From: NVTR01 sp965237505
GTDB lineage: Bacteria; Pseudomonadota; Alphaproteobacteria; Rhodobacterales; Rhodobacteraceae
NCBI GenBank assembly: GCA_965237505.1
Contig: CBDEFR010000009.1
Location: 62,001 to 126,000, forward strand
DNA: 64,000 bases
Reading direction: 5' to 3'
Part shown: positions 17,573-25,937 of the stretch, piece after piece
Position numbering within the stretch: position 1 is the first letter of the stretch
Layout: every line of letters begins with the position of its first letter
Translations under genes and position numbers: made by a program
The notes under the pieces: model-generated
What the model saw: only the letters and a program-made list of their open reading frames with translations
Databases searched by the model: none
Told to the model about the DNA's origin: nothing

Positions 17573-18538
17573 TTGCAAATAACGGTGAGCCACGATGTGT
17601 TTCGTTTGGTCGAAGCGTTCAAGATCTCGCGCGGGTCGCGCACTGAAGCACATGTTCTGACGGTTCGGATCAATGATGACGGGCACCAGGGCTGGGGCGA
17701 GTGTGTGCCCTATGCGCGTTATGGCGAGACATTGCAAAGCGTTAAAGCGCAGATCGGGGGGTTGCCGTCGGGGTTGACGAGAGCCGCGCTGCAGGAGCAT
17801 TTATCGGCCGGTGCGGCGCGCAACGCGGTGGACTGCGCGTTGTGGGATCTGGAAGCCAAGCGCACTGGGCAGAGGGTCTGGCAATTGGCCGGTCTTTCAA
17901 CACCTTGCCCGGAAATCACCGCCTACACATTGTCGCTTGACAGTCCGGGAAACATGCAGCAATCGGCGGCCAGAAATGCGCACCGTCCATTGCTGAAAAT
18001 CAAACTGGGCACACCTGATGATATGGACCGCCTCGAAGCGGTGCGTCGCGAGGCGCCAGTATCCCGCATCATTGTGGACGCGAACGAAGGGTGGAGCGCT
18101 GAGGTTTATGCCGATCTTGCGCCGCATCTGGTGCGTCTGGGCGTGGAGATGGTGGAGCAACCGTTGCCTGCGGGCCACGACGACATGCTGGCAGAGATTG
18201 ATCGTCCGCTGCCGGTTTGCGCCGATGAAAGCTGTCATAACCGCGCCAGTCTGGCGGCGCTGAATGGCAAGTATGACATTGTCAATATCAAGCTGGACAA
18301 GACCGGCGGACTGACCGAGGCGCTGGCGCTGCGCGCGGCGGCGCGCGCCGCAGGTTACGGCATCATGGTGGGGTGCATGATCGGCACATCGCTGGCTATG
18401 GCACCGGCGGTATTGCTGGCCCAGGGGGCCGCATTTACAGACCTTGATGGCCCGCTGTTGTTGGCGCAAGACCGTGAAAACGCTTTACTTTTTGACGACG
18501 CCGGGGTGCATCCGCCGACGGCAGCACTGTGGGGTTAG
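17573..18538 (+). CDS. dgcA: N-acetyl-D-glutamate racemase DgcA (enolase superfamily)
   Basis: The 321-residue member of the enolase superfamily (dipeptide-epimerase-like). The N-terminal capping domain has RGSRTEAHVLTVRI and GWGECVPYARYGET. The barrel has the Lys pair KIKLG, metal ligands in IVDANEGW, VEQPLP and CADES, and the second catalytic lysine in NIKLDKTGG. Together with DgcN it would convert D-Glu through N-acetyl-D-Glu to N-acetyl-L-Glu. I start at a TTG (MQITVSHDV) because homologous sequence begins there and GAAGGTGCAGGG is upstream; an earlier TTG at 17522 is open but lies in the repeat. Confidence 0.85.
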   Translation: MQITVSHDVFRLVEAFKISRGSRTEAHVLTVRINDDGHQGWGECVPYARYGETLQSVKAQIGGLPSGLTRAALQEHLSAGAARNAVDCALWDLEAKRTGQRVWQLAGLSTPCPEITAYTLSLDSPGNMQQSAARNAHRPLLKIKLGTPDDMDRLEAVRREAPVSRIIVDANEGWSAEVYADLAPHLVRLGVEMVEQPLPAGHDDMLAEIDRPLPVCADESCHNRASLAALNGKYDIVNIKLDKTGGLTEALALRAAARAAGYGIMVGCMIGTSLAMAPAVLLAQGAAFTDLDGPLLLAQDRENALLFDDAGVHPPTAALWG

Positions 18539-18545
18539 GGAGAAT

Positions 18546-19412
18546 ATGAAGAGCCGGATCGTTTACGTGAACGGGGATTATTTGCCCGAGGCAGACGCCA
18601 AGGTTTCGATCTTTGATCGCGGCTTTCTGATGGCCGACGGGGTGTATGAGGTTACGTCGGTTCTGGATCGCAAGCTGATCGCGTTTGAGGGCCATGCTGA
18701 GCGGCTTGAGCGCTCATTGCGCGAGTTGGACATGGCCTCGCCGGTCAGCATGGACGAGCTTTTGGTCATCCACCGTAAGCTGGTAATCCGCAACGATCTG
18801 ATCGATGGATTGATCTATCTGCAAGTCACGCGCGGGGCGCCCGCTGACCGGGATTTTGCTTTTCCTGACCCGGATGAAACGCCCTCGACGCTGGTCATGT
18901 TCACCCAGTCAAAGCCCGGTCTTGCGGACAATCCGCAGGCCAGAAAAGGCATTAAAATCATATCTATAGACGACATCAGGTGGGGCCGTCGCGACATCAA
19001 AACCGTGCAGTTGCTGTACCCGTCGATGGGCAAAATGATGGCCCAGAAGGCCGGTGCGGATGATGCCTGGCTGGTCGAGGGCGGGCAGGTGACCGAGGGC
19101 ACCAGCAACAATGCTTACATTGTCAAAGGAAACCGGATTATCACCCGGCAACTGTCCAATGACATCCTGCACGGGATCACCCGGGCGGCGGTTTTGCGGT
19201 ATGCTAGGGAAGCGCAGATGGAGGTTGAGGAACGGGCGTTTACGATTGCCGAGGCGCAGGGCGCGGACGAGGCATTTGTCACCTCGGCGTCGGCATTTTT
19301 GATGCCGGTGGTTGAGATTGACGGGGCGGTTCTGGGCGACGGGAGGCCGGGGCCGGTGGCGGTTCGGCTGCGCGAGATTTATATCGAGGAGAGCCGGAAA
19401 ACCGCGATTTGA
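18546..19412 (+). CDS. dat: D-amino-acid aminotransferase (class IV PLP)
   Basis: The 288-residue fold-type IV aminotransferase begins MKSRIVYVNGDYLPEADAK. It has SIFDRGFLMADGVYEV, the PLP lysine in RRDIKTVQLLYP, EGTSNNAYIV at the phosphate site and the terminal SASAFLMPVVEIDG. This is the D-alanine/D-amino-acid transaminase subgroup rather than BCAT. It follows dgcA by 7 bases. It probably interconverts D-alanine or D-glutamate and their keto acids in the same D-amino-acid pathway. Confidence 0.88.
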   Translation: MKSRIVYVNGDYLPEADAKVSIFDRGFLMADGVYEVTSVLDRKLIAFEGHAERLERSLRELDMASPVSMDELLVIHRKLVIRNDLIDGLIYLQVTRGAPADRDFAFPDPDETPSTLVMFTQSKPGLADNPQARKGIKIISIDDIRWGRRDIKTVQLLYPSMGKMMAQKAGADDAWLVEGGQVTEGTSNNAYIVKGNRIITRQLSNDILHGITRAAVLRYAREAQMEVEERAFTIAEAQGADEAFVTSASAFLMPVVEIDGAVLGDGRPGPVAVRLREIYIEESRKTAI

Positions 19413-19420
19413 AGGTAAAG

Positions 19421-19467
19421 TTTAAAGTCTTTAAACATTTCAAAGGGGGGTGTTTAAAGACTTTAAA
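19421..19467. terminator. 17-bp perfect inverted repeat after the D-amino-acid operon
   Basis: TTTAAAGTCTTTAAACA at 19421-19437 and its exact complement at 19451-19467 enclose 13 bases. Each arm is also nearly palindromic (TTTAAAG/CTTTAAA). It begins 9 bases after the aminotransferase stop. The position suits transcript termination, but the stem is A/T-rich and no T run follows, so it could also be a protein-binding site. Confidence 0.45.
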
Positions 19468-19858
19468 GGTGTGTTCGCAAGATATTCTGCCTGATTTTTC
19501 GGCAGATCGCGGCGTTCGGGCAGTTAGGGGAATGTTAACGGGATGCGGTATGGGACGGGTGTGAGTCTCGCTTGTGCTGAGTCGTGAAAAAACTGGGAAT
19601 TTTTTCATTCGCACGAAATAAAGGCCAATGATGGCGTGGGTGAATTCGGGAGGCGGCGAGGTTTTGATCGAGTAATGTTGCGCATGAATGCGCACATTAC
19701 GGGTCGTTAAATCATGATAAAACCATCACCGCGTTTTCGCCCTTTGAAAGAGAAATAGAGGAGCGCGAAATCGGCACGTCTTTTGACGCCGGGGTCGATC
19801 GACTTTGAACGGTGGCAAACTTCGGTATGAAATCCTTCAGTCTCAACACGGTGAATTA

Positions 19859-21019
19859 TACCAACGGCCCCCAGATTTGACTCAAGGGGATTCCCACGAG
19901 CGGCGTGATCTGATTCAGTGGCATCAAGGCAAGGGAGGCTTTGATGGCAGTAAGGATTACGCGCAAAGACAAGTCCGCAGGCGAGCTTCGCCAGGAAGCG
20001 GCGCGGTGCCGGGATGGGAAAGCGGCGCGACGGATGTTGGCGATTGCCCTGGTTCTGGATGGGGTTGACCGCAAGACGGCGGCAGAAAACTGCGGCATGG
20101 ATCGGCAGACGCTGCGGGATTGGGCCCACCGTTACAATGCGGAGGGCGTGTCGGGCCTGTTCAACCGTCGCCCGCCGGATCCACCCTGTCTGCTGAGCGC
20201 GGCACAGAAGGAGGAGTTGGCGGAAATGGTTCGGGCGGGTCCCGACCCCGAAACCGATGGGGTTGTGCGCTGGCGGCGCATTGATCTGAAACGCAAGATC
20301 GAAGAGCGCTTCGGCGTCACCATGCATGAGCGAACTGTTGGCAAACAATTGGCAAGCCTGGGCTTTCGGCGTCTGTCGGTGCGCCCGCAGCATCCGAAAT
20401 CCGACCCGGATGCACAGGAGGCTTTTAAAAAAACTTCGCCGCAGAGGTAGAAGCAGCCTTGCCGGAAACAGCCCGCAGCAAGCCCCTGGAGATATGGTTT
20501 CAGGATGAAGCGCGGGTTGGCCAGCAGGGCACGCTCACCCGTATCTGGGCCGAGCGTGGAACACGCCCCCGTGCCCCGCGCGACACCCGCTATATCTGGA
20601 GCTACATTTTCGGCGCCGTCTGCCCGGAACGGGCTGAAGCGGCCGCTCTGATCATGCCACATGCCGACACACAGGCCATGAGCGCGCATCTCGCCGAGAT
20701 CGCTAAAACCGTCGCATCGGGCGCACATGCCCTTCTCATTCTGGATGGCGCTGGCTGGCACGGTTCGGCAGAGCTGGAGGTACCCGACAACATCACCCTG
20801 CTCAAACTCCCGCCCTATTCCCCTGAACTCAACCCGATGGAAAATGTGTGGGCTTATCTGCGTGCCAACAAGCTCGCCATATCCGTCTTCGACAATTATG
20901 AGCAGATCGTCGACAGGTGTTGCGAAGCATGGAACTTCTTTGCAAACGACAAAACCGCAATCACGTCAATCACTACCAGACAATGGGCCAAAACGGTCAA
21001 CTACTAGGGCCGTTGGTAT
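19859..21019 (+). mobile_element. IS630-family insertion sequence, copy A (1161 bp)
   Basis: Ends are inverted repeats (TACCAACGGCCC left; GGGCCGTTGGTA right) flanked by TA at 19857-19858 and 21020-21021, the TA duplication typical of the IS630/Tc1 group. It carries one transposase in two overlapping frames. It interrupts the unknown gene on the minus strand. Confidence 0.9.
19944..21007 (+). CDS. IS630-family transposase, two frames joined across an A7 tract
   Basis: The first frame (19944-20450) is the helix-turn-helix half, with RDGKAARRMLAIALVLDG, AAENCGMDRQTLRDW and RRIDLKRKIEERFGV. The second (to 21007) has the DDE catalytic half: WFQDEARVGQQG, LILDGAGWHGSAEL and LPPYSPELNPMENVWAYLR. 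They meet at seven A residues (20427-20433); a -1 slip, or eight A residues, would give one continuous protein. IS630 elements are known to use frameshifting, so this may be functional. Start ATG follows GGGAGG. Confidence 0.85.
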
Positions 21020-21430
21020 TAGTCTGCAAATGTTTCGGAAGTTTCTGAGTGCGCGAGTTTCGATCCTGTGGAGCAACAGATTTTGAATGATTGCTTTTTC
21101 TGACGATGTCAGTTGCAGTTTCTTAATGCGCTGCACGAGCCTTTCCATCGTGTAGCCAGACCGGAAATAGTAAGGGTCGATGATCAGGTAGTCGAACACG
21201 AAACGGCGCAGTTCAGGGTCATGTTCAATGCCGTGCATTTGACATGCTGCGATAAGTTCATCGACTTGGGTTTTGTAATATCTATTTTCCAGGGCCGCCT
21301 GTTGCCACTTTTCTTTGTGGCGGTCAGATCGGTCTCTGATCTTGAATGCCGCGTGTACGGCATTGTGCAGTTCATTTACTCTGGTTTCGTGGTCAGAAAT
21401 GATTTTTTTGAAGTCGGGCATGACGGGATT

Positions 21431-21745
21431 TCAGGTCTCTGGCTCCACATTCTTCTCAAACGCCACGTCAAAATCGGCCTGTTTCTCAGCACTGGCATCG
21501 GTCTGGTATTTGTCCCGCCACTCGGCAAACGGCATCCCGTAGAACACCTCGCACCCCTCGTCCTTGGTCATCTCGATACCACGCTCTTCCGCGGCTTCCT
21601 GATACCAGCGGCTCAGGCAGTTGCGGCAAAAGCCGGCGAGATTCATCATGTCGATGTTCTGCACATCGGTGCGCTTTTCGATCAGGTGCTGGCGCAGGCG
21701 GCGGAAGGCGGCGGCTTCCAGTTCGAGGCGGGTTTGGTCGTCCAT
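21431..21745 (-). CDS. DUF1244 family protein
   Basis: A 104-residue protein with RRLRQHLIEKRTDVQNIDMMNLAGFCRNCLSRW-type sequence (CRNCLSRWYQEAAEERG), then EVFYGMPFAEWRDKYQ, which is the DUF1244 signature. The family is widespread in proteobacteria and of unknown function. It lies 17 bases downstream of the N-formylglutamate amidohydrolase gene, on the same strand. Confidence 0.85.
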   Translation of the reverse strand: MDDQTRLELEAAAFRRLRQHLIEKRTDVQNIDMMNLAGFCRNCLSRWYQEAAEERGIEMTKDEGCEVFYGMPFAEWRDKYQTDASAEKQADFDVAFEKNVEPET

Positions 21746-21761
21746 TGGTATTCTCCTTCGA

Positions 21762-22601
21762 TCAGAAATCAGACGAGTTCATGGCGTCGGTCAGCATCGG
21801 CGCAAGGCACGCAGCCCATGCGCGCTGACCGGTCTGATCTGCAATCAGATCATGGCGAAACTCCAATAACACATTTGGGCGGCCATGCTGGAGGGCGTGC
21901 CGGTCAATGGTATCGCCGGGCAGATAGCCCGCATAAGGCTCGTTGGTGCCGACGCACAGGTCCGGTTCCTGGCGCAGGCGGTGCAGCAGGGGCTGGGACA
22001 GGCGCTGATCATCGGCAAACAGCAGGCTGATGTGTCAGGGCCGTGGAGCGCGGCCGTTGAGGCGCGGGGTGAAGCTGTGGACCGCGACGATCACGGTGTC
22101 GTCGCGCCGCGCGGCAAGGCGCGTGTAGGCAGCGTGGTAGGGGCGATAATAGGCGTTGAGGCGGCGGGTGAGTTCGACTTCGTTAGCGTGGCGATTGCCG
22201 GGGATGATGGTGCCGTCGTAAAAACGCATCAGCAGGGTCGGGTCATCCTCGCCGCGGTTCAGATCAATCACCAGCCGGGAAAACCGCGACAGGATGGCGG
22301 TGGCATTGAGGTGCTCTGCCAAATGCCGCGTTACGCTGGCAGCGCCGATGTCATGGGCGATGTGACGGCGCATATCAGCCGCCGACAGGCCAAGATCGCC
22401 GCCGTTCACGTCTTCCGGCACATGGTTGGAGGCGTGATCACAGGTAATCAGCCATCGCGAGGCGCGGTTTTCGCCGATGATTTCATATGCTGGGTGTAAC
22501 ATCCGGGCATCATGCAGTTGCAATGCGGCTGACCTACGCAAAACTGCCGGGATGCGCCAGTTGTCAGCCGGAATTAATTCCGCCATAGTCAGGTCTTGCA
22601 T
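21762..22601 (-). pseudogene. N-formylglutamate amidohydrolase with in-frame TGA
   Basis: Frame from 22601 encodes LITCDHASNHVPEDV, RRHIAHDIGA, FSRLVIDLNRGEDDPTL and VAVHSFTPRLNG, all marks of the N-formylglutamate amidohydrolase family, and stops at TGA (22035-22037). The same frame then continues HISLLFADDQRLSQPL...NEPYAGYLPGDTIDRHA...VLLEFRHDLIADQ to a TGA at 21762, which is the expected C-terminal third. A tryptophan (RPWHI) would be expected at the stop, so a single G-to-A change truncates it from 279 to 188 residues. Loss of function is likely unless the stop is read through or is an error. Confidence 0.85.
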
Positions 22602-22632
22602 TAATAATCAAACGACAAAGGATCGAGGCAGC

Positions 22633-24078
22633 ATGAGACGGCTTCGCAATGTCAAGATTGTCGCCACCCTGGGCCCGGCCTCCAGCGATCACGAGACCAT
22701 CGCGGCGCTGTTTGAGGCCGGTGCGGATGTGTTCCGCCTGAATATGAGCCACGGCGGACACGATGAAATTCGCGCCCGCCACGCAATTATCCGCAAGATT
22801 GAAAAAGACACCGGTCGCCCGATTGCCATTTTGGCTGACCTTCAGGGGCCCAAGCTGCGGGTCGGCAAGTTCAAGAACGGCGGCGAAATGTTGGTTGCGG
22901 GGCAAGCGTTCCGGTTGGATCTGGACAAGACGGCGGGCAGCGCGGATCGGGTGTGTCTGCCGCACAAGGAGATATTTGACGCTCTTGAGCCGGGGGCGTC
23001 GCTGCTGGTCAACGACGGCAAGATCCGCCTGGAAGTCAAGGATTGCGGCCGCGACTTTGCCGATTGCGAGGTGGTGACTGGCGGCAGAATCTCTGACCGC
23101 AAGGGCGTGAACGTGCCCGACGTGGTGCTGCCGCTGGCGGCATTGTCCCAAAAAGACCGCCGCGATCTGGAGTTTGTGTGCCAGCTTGGCGTGGACTGGC
23201 TGGCGCTGTCGTTCGTGCAGCGCGCCGAGGATGTGACCGAGGCGCGCGCGCTGGCCGCCGACCGGGCCTGTATTCTGGCCAAGATCGAAAAGCCGGCGGG
23301 CGTGAACGCATTCAACGACATTCTCAAAGTTTCGGACGGCATCATGGTGGCGCGTGGTGATCTGGGTGTTGAACTGCCGGTGCAAAACGTGCCGCCGATC
23401 CAGAAACGGCTGGTGCGCGCCTGCCGGGCTGCCGCCAAGCCGGTGATTGTCGCCACCCAGATGCTGGAAAGCATGATCGAAAGCCCGATGCCGACGCGCG
23501 CCGAGGTGTCAGATGTTGCGGCGGCGATTTACGAAGGTGCGGACGCGATCATGTTGTCGGCCGAGTCGGCGGCGGGGTCTTATCCGGTTCAGGCCGTGAA
23601 AACCATGAATGACGTGGCGATCGAGGTTGAAAGCGACCCGGTCTATCGACAGGTGATCGATGCCAGCCGTGCCGGGGTCAAACAGACGGTGGCCGATGCG
23701 ATCGTTTCGGCGGCGCGCGAGATTGCCGAAACCACCAATATCAAGGCGATCTGCTGTTTTTCCCAGTCTGGCACCACCGCGTTGCTTACGGCACGCGAAA
23801 AACCGCATGTGCCGATTGTTGCGCTGACCTCGCGGATTGGAACGGCGCGTCGCCTGGCGCTGAGCTGGGGCATGCATTGTGCGGAAGTGCCCGAGGTCGA
23901 GCGCTTCAAGATGGCGGTGGTCAATGCGGTGCGGGTGGCGCGTCGCGATGGGTTTGCCGGTGAGAAGGACCATATTGTGGTGACCGCCGGCATTCCGTTC
24001 AATCAGGCCGGTTCGACCAATATTCTGCGGGTGGCGCCGTGCGAGGAAAGGTTGATTTTTAGCACTGATCCGGAATAA
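22633..24078 (+). CDS. pyk: Pyruvate kinase
   Basis: The glycolytic enzyme, 481 residues. It begins MRRLRNVKIVATLGPASSDHETI and has LNMSHGGHDEI, ILADLQGPKLRVGKF, the active-site ILAKIEKPAGVNAFNDIL, MVARGDLGVELP, VIVATQMLESMIESPMPTRAEVSDVA and a C-terminal domain with CCFSQSGTTALLTAREKP. All active-site residues appear intact. It is divergent from the amidohydrolase pseudogene. Confidence 0.96.
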   Translation: MRRLRNVKIVATLGPASSDHETIAALFEAGADVFRLNMSHGGHDEIRARHAIIRKIEKDTGRPIAILADLQGPKLRVGKFKNGGEMLVAGQAFRLDLDKTAGSADRVCLPHKEIFDALEPGASLLVNDGKIRLEVKDCGRDFADCEVVTGGRISDRKGVNVPDVVLPLAALSQKDRRDLEFVCQLGVDWLALSFVQRAEDVTEARALAADRACILAKIEKPAGVNAFNDILKVSDGIMVARGDLGVELPVQNVPPIQKRLVRACRAAAKPVIVATQMLESMIESPMPTRAEVSDVAAAIYEGADAIMLSAESAAGSYPVQAVKTMNDVAIEVESDPVYRQVIDASRAGVKQTVADAIVSAAREIAETTNIKAICCFSQSGTTALLTAREKPHVPIVALTSRIGTARRLALSWGMHCAEVPEVERFKMAVVNAVRVARRDGFAGEKDHIVVTAGIPFNQAGSTNILRVAPCEERLIFSTDPE

Positions 24079-24109
24079 TTCGCGCAGTCGCCCATTTGGA
24101 GCGCTGCTT

Positions 24110-24334
24110 ATGACAAATGATTTTTTGCTGGTTCTGGGTCTTTTCTTTGCGGCATTTTCAATCCCGTCGTTCATTGGCGCGTATTCTGCGGGGCAGCCGC
24201 CGCGCGCCGCTGTGCTGCTTATTGTGGTCGGCGGCGGGCTGATGTCTTGGGCGGTGTACCAGCAGCCCAATACCTATTCGCTGGCCGGACTGCCGGAACT
24301 GATTGTCAGCGTGATCGCAAGGCTTATTCGTTAG
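24110..24334 (+). CDS. Small membrane protein downstream of pyk
   Basis: A 74-residue protein with two hydrophobic helices (FLLVLGLFFAAFSIPSFIGAY and AAVLLIVVGGGLMSWAVY) and a short amphipathic tail. It lies 31 bases after pyk on the same strand. I recall no named family; similar small proteins follow pyk in related genomes. The function is unknown. Confidence 0.65.
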   Translation: MTNDFLLVLGLFFAAFSIPSFIGAYSAGQPPRAAVLLIVVGGGLMSWAVYQQPNTYSLAGLPELIVSVIARLIR

Positions 24335-24367
24335 CGGTGATCTTCGCTCACAAGACGCGCACCACGG

Positions 24368-24397
24368 CTAGAGGTTCCCGATTGCGCGGGAATGACA
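24368..24397. repeat. Palindromic GTCATTCCCGCG-type intergenic repeat
   Basis: On the minus strand this reads TGTCATTCCCGCG, then CAAT, then CGGGAACCTCTAG, an imperfect hairpin of the widely dispersed TCATTCCCGCG...CGGGAA kind seen in many proteobacteria. It lies between the small membrane gene and rpmI. Confidence 0.5.
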
Positions 24398-24567
24398 AGG
24401 ATGGCGCCGCACAGTTGTTCCGCTGTCTTGCGCCGCACGGAATGCTGGCCGCATCAGTTTCCGCTTGCCAGTTTTGGGCGTAGCACTTATATGCCCAGAG
24501 CCCTGCTGCGCGGTCGGCCAGGTGGCATGCCGAGTCGCGCGTTAACCGACCCGATAAGGAGACGGAA

Positions 24568-24768
24568 ATGCCCAAGATGAAGACCAAATCCAGCGCCAAG
24601 AAACGCTTCAAGGTGACCGCGACCGGCAAGGTGATGGCGGCGCAGGCCGGAAAACGGCACGGGATGATCAAGCGGACCAAGAAATTCATTCGTGATGCAC
24701 GCGGGATGAGCGAGTTGAGCGCCCCGGACAGCAAGCGGGTCAAAGCTTACATGCCGTATGATCGCTAA
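24568..24768 (+). CDS. rpmI: 50S ribosomal protein L35
   Basis: The 66-residue basic protein MPKMKTKSSAKKRFKVTATG... is a typical bL35. It is preceded by AAGGAGACGGAA and followed after 14 bases by rplT, the conserved rpmI-rplT pair. infC, often upstream, is not here. Confidence 0.97.
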   Translation: MPKMKTKSSAKKRFKVTATGKVMAAQAGKRHGMIKRTKKFIRDARGMSELSAPDSKRVKAYMPYDR

Positions 24769-24782
24769 GCGAGGTCTGAGAG

Positions 24783-25145
24783 ATGTCACGTACGACCACC
24801 GGGCCAGTCACCAAAGCCCGTCACAAAAAAGTTCTGAAAGCCGCCAAGGGCTATTATGGTGCCCGCAGCCGCACCTTCAAGGCGGCAACCCAGGCGGTTG
24901 ACAAGGCCAACCAATACGCCACCCGCGACCGCAAGGCCCGTAAGCGCAATTTCCGCGCGTTGTGGATCCAGCGGATCAATGCGGCGGTGCGCGAGCGCGA
25001 CGAGGCCCTGACCTATTCGCGGTTCATCAACGGGCTGAGCCTGGCCGGGATTGAGGTGGACCGCAAGATTCTGGCCGATCTGGCGGTGCATGAGCCGGAA
25101 GCGTTTGGGGCCATTGTCAACAAGGCGAAGGCCGCGCTGGTTTAA
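24783..25145 (+). CDS. rplT: 50S ribosomal protein L20
   Basis: The 120-residue protein has ARHKKVLKAAKGYYGARSRTFK at its N-terminus, RDRKARKRNFRALWIQRIN in the middle and NGLSLAGIEVDRKILADLA at the C-terminus, all diagnostic of bL20. A diverged second copy of its last 184 bases occurs at 26866-27049, next to pheS, which is where rplT would normally be adjacent. Confidence 0.97.
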   Translation: MSRTTTGPVTKARHKKVLKAAKGYYGARSRTFKAATQAVDKANQYATRDRKARKRNFRALWIQRINAAVRERDEALTYSRFINGLSLAGIEVDRKILADLAVHEPEAFGAIVNKAKAALV

Positions 25146-25505
25146 GCGACCTGAATATGGAATGAAATGTTGAAAGCCGCGGGCCTATATGGGCGTCGCG
25201 GCTTATTCATGTTGTGAAATTTAGCGCGCCGATGGCGCTTGCTGTCTGTTGACAATATTCAGGACGTTTATGTCGGCACTGAGCCCTTGGCGATCCTTCC
25301 ATACGTTCAAGAATTGTGAGGGTCCGTTTTGGTGACCCTCGATCATCATCGAAGCAATGTTTACCGACTAGTCCGAATGGTTACGCGGTGAACGGTATGT
25401 CCGACATTTGCAGTGAGTTATGAAAGCGTCCGGCGAAAGATACTGAGGGGGGCACCCCATTTTCTTAATAGAGCCGGACTCTATGCCGCGCTAATATCGT
25501 CCTGC
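25146..25505. other. Gap after rplT without a recognisable gene
   Basis: Apart from the hairpin at 25174-25204 I see no gene with a plausible start or domain on either strand. It begins the accessory stretch that separates rplT from pheS. Confidence 0.5.
25174..25204 (+). terminator. Hairpin after rplT
   Basis: AAGCCGCG and CGCGGCTT pair perfectly around GGCCTATATGGGCGT, in which GGCC/GGGC can extend the stem. It lies 28 bases after the rplT stop. Only a weak T-rich tail (TTATTCAT) follows, so termination is likely but not certain. Confidence 0.55.
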
Positions 25506-25769
25506 CTACCAATTGCCGGATCTCTTCTGAGCGGTGCGGAGGAGTTCTGTTGAAGCACCCTGTGAAAGCCGATTTGAGCAAGCAGACCCCAAATCGTTCT
25601 GTATCAGACCGATATCACGCAATTCGTGAGGCGAGAGATTGCCAAGTGCTTTCGTAATTTCCTTGCGGTCGCGTAATTCTGCCACCAGCGCCAAGAATCT
25701 GGTGCCGATCTTATTAACAGTGGCGTAACCTACGGCGCGGGCGGGCTGGTTGGTGCGGATAAGAGTCAT
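25506..25769 (-). CDS. DUF1127 family small protein
   Basis: An 87-residue protein (start MTLIRTNQPARAVGY) with LAELRDRKEITKALGNLSPHELRDIGLIQNDLG, which contains the DUF1127 core LxxLSxHELxDIGL. DUF1127 proteins are small arginine-rich proteins, some implicated in RNA turnover and stress adaptation in alphaproteobacteria. A longer start 21 codons upstream is open but not family-like. Confidence 0.8.
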   Translation of the reverse strand: MTLIRTNQPARAVGYATVNKIGTRFLALVAELRDRKEITKALGNLSPHELRDIGLIQNDLGSACSNRLSQGASTELLRTAQKRSGNW

Positions 25770-25937
25770 TTCGGAACCTCTGACGTCAAGCATTTCTTTT
25801 GAGTCGGGTCGTGCAAACAGGTTCGGAGACAACGGCCGTGCGTGGGTAGTGTACTAAGAGAACCGAAACCGGTACGGAATCTGAACTAGACTGGGCCGCG
25901 CGCAGGTATACCCTTAGGAAAGGAGGCACGTTGACCA

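Larger units (their letters stand above)
19707..21421 (-). pseudogene. Unknown gene split by IS630
   Basis: The 5' part (21421 down to the element) encodes MPDFKKIISDHETRVNELHNAV..., a charged helical protein with LRRFVFDYLIIDPYYFRSGYTMERLVQR. The 3' part continues on the far side of the element and ends ...GRKRGDGFIMI at 19707. Removing the IS630 copy and one TA copy joins ...NICRL to IHRVETEG in the same frame, giving one protein of about 183 residues. I do not recognise the family. It was intact before the insertion. Confidence 0.75.

Noticed and set aside
19279..19695. 138-codon minus-strand frame after the aminotransferase gene
   Set aside because: It overlaps the end of the aminotransferase gene, spans the hairpin, and its translation is rich in Pro, Ser and Arg with no domain.
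22035..22037. TGA recoded as tryptophan genome-wide
   Set aside because: Many intact genes in the window (argH, phbA, phbB, pheS, pheT, ftsE) use TGA as their normal stop.
22035..22037. Selenocysteine at the in-frame TGA
   Set aside because: The residue expected in this family is tryptophan, not cysteine, and no suitable hairpin follows directly.
21885..22499. Plus-strand frame of 204 codons
   Set aside because: It is opposite the N-formylglutamate amidohydrolase frame, which shows clear family motifs on the other strand.
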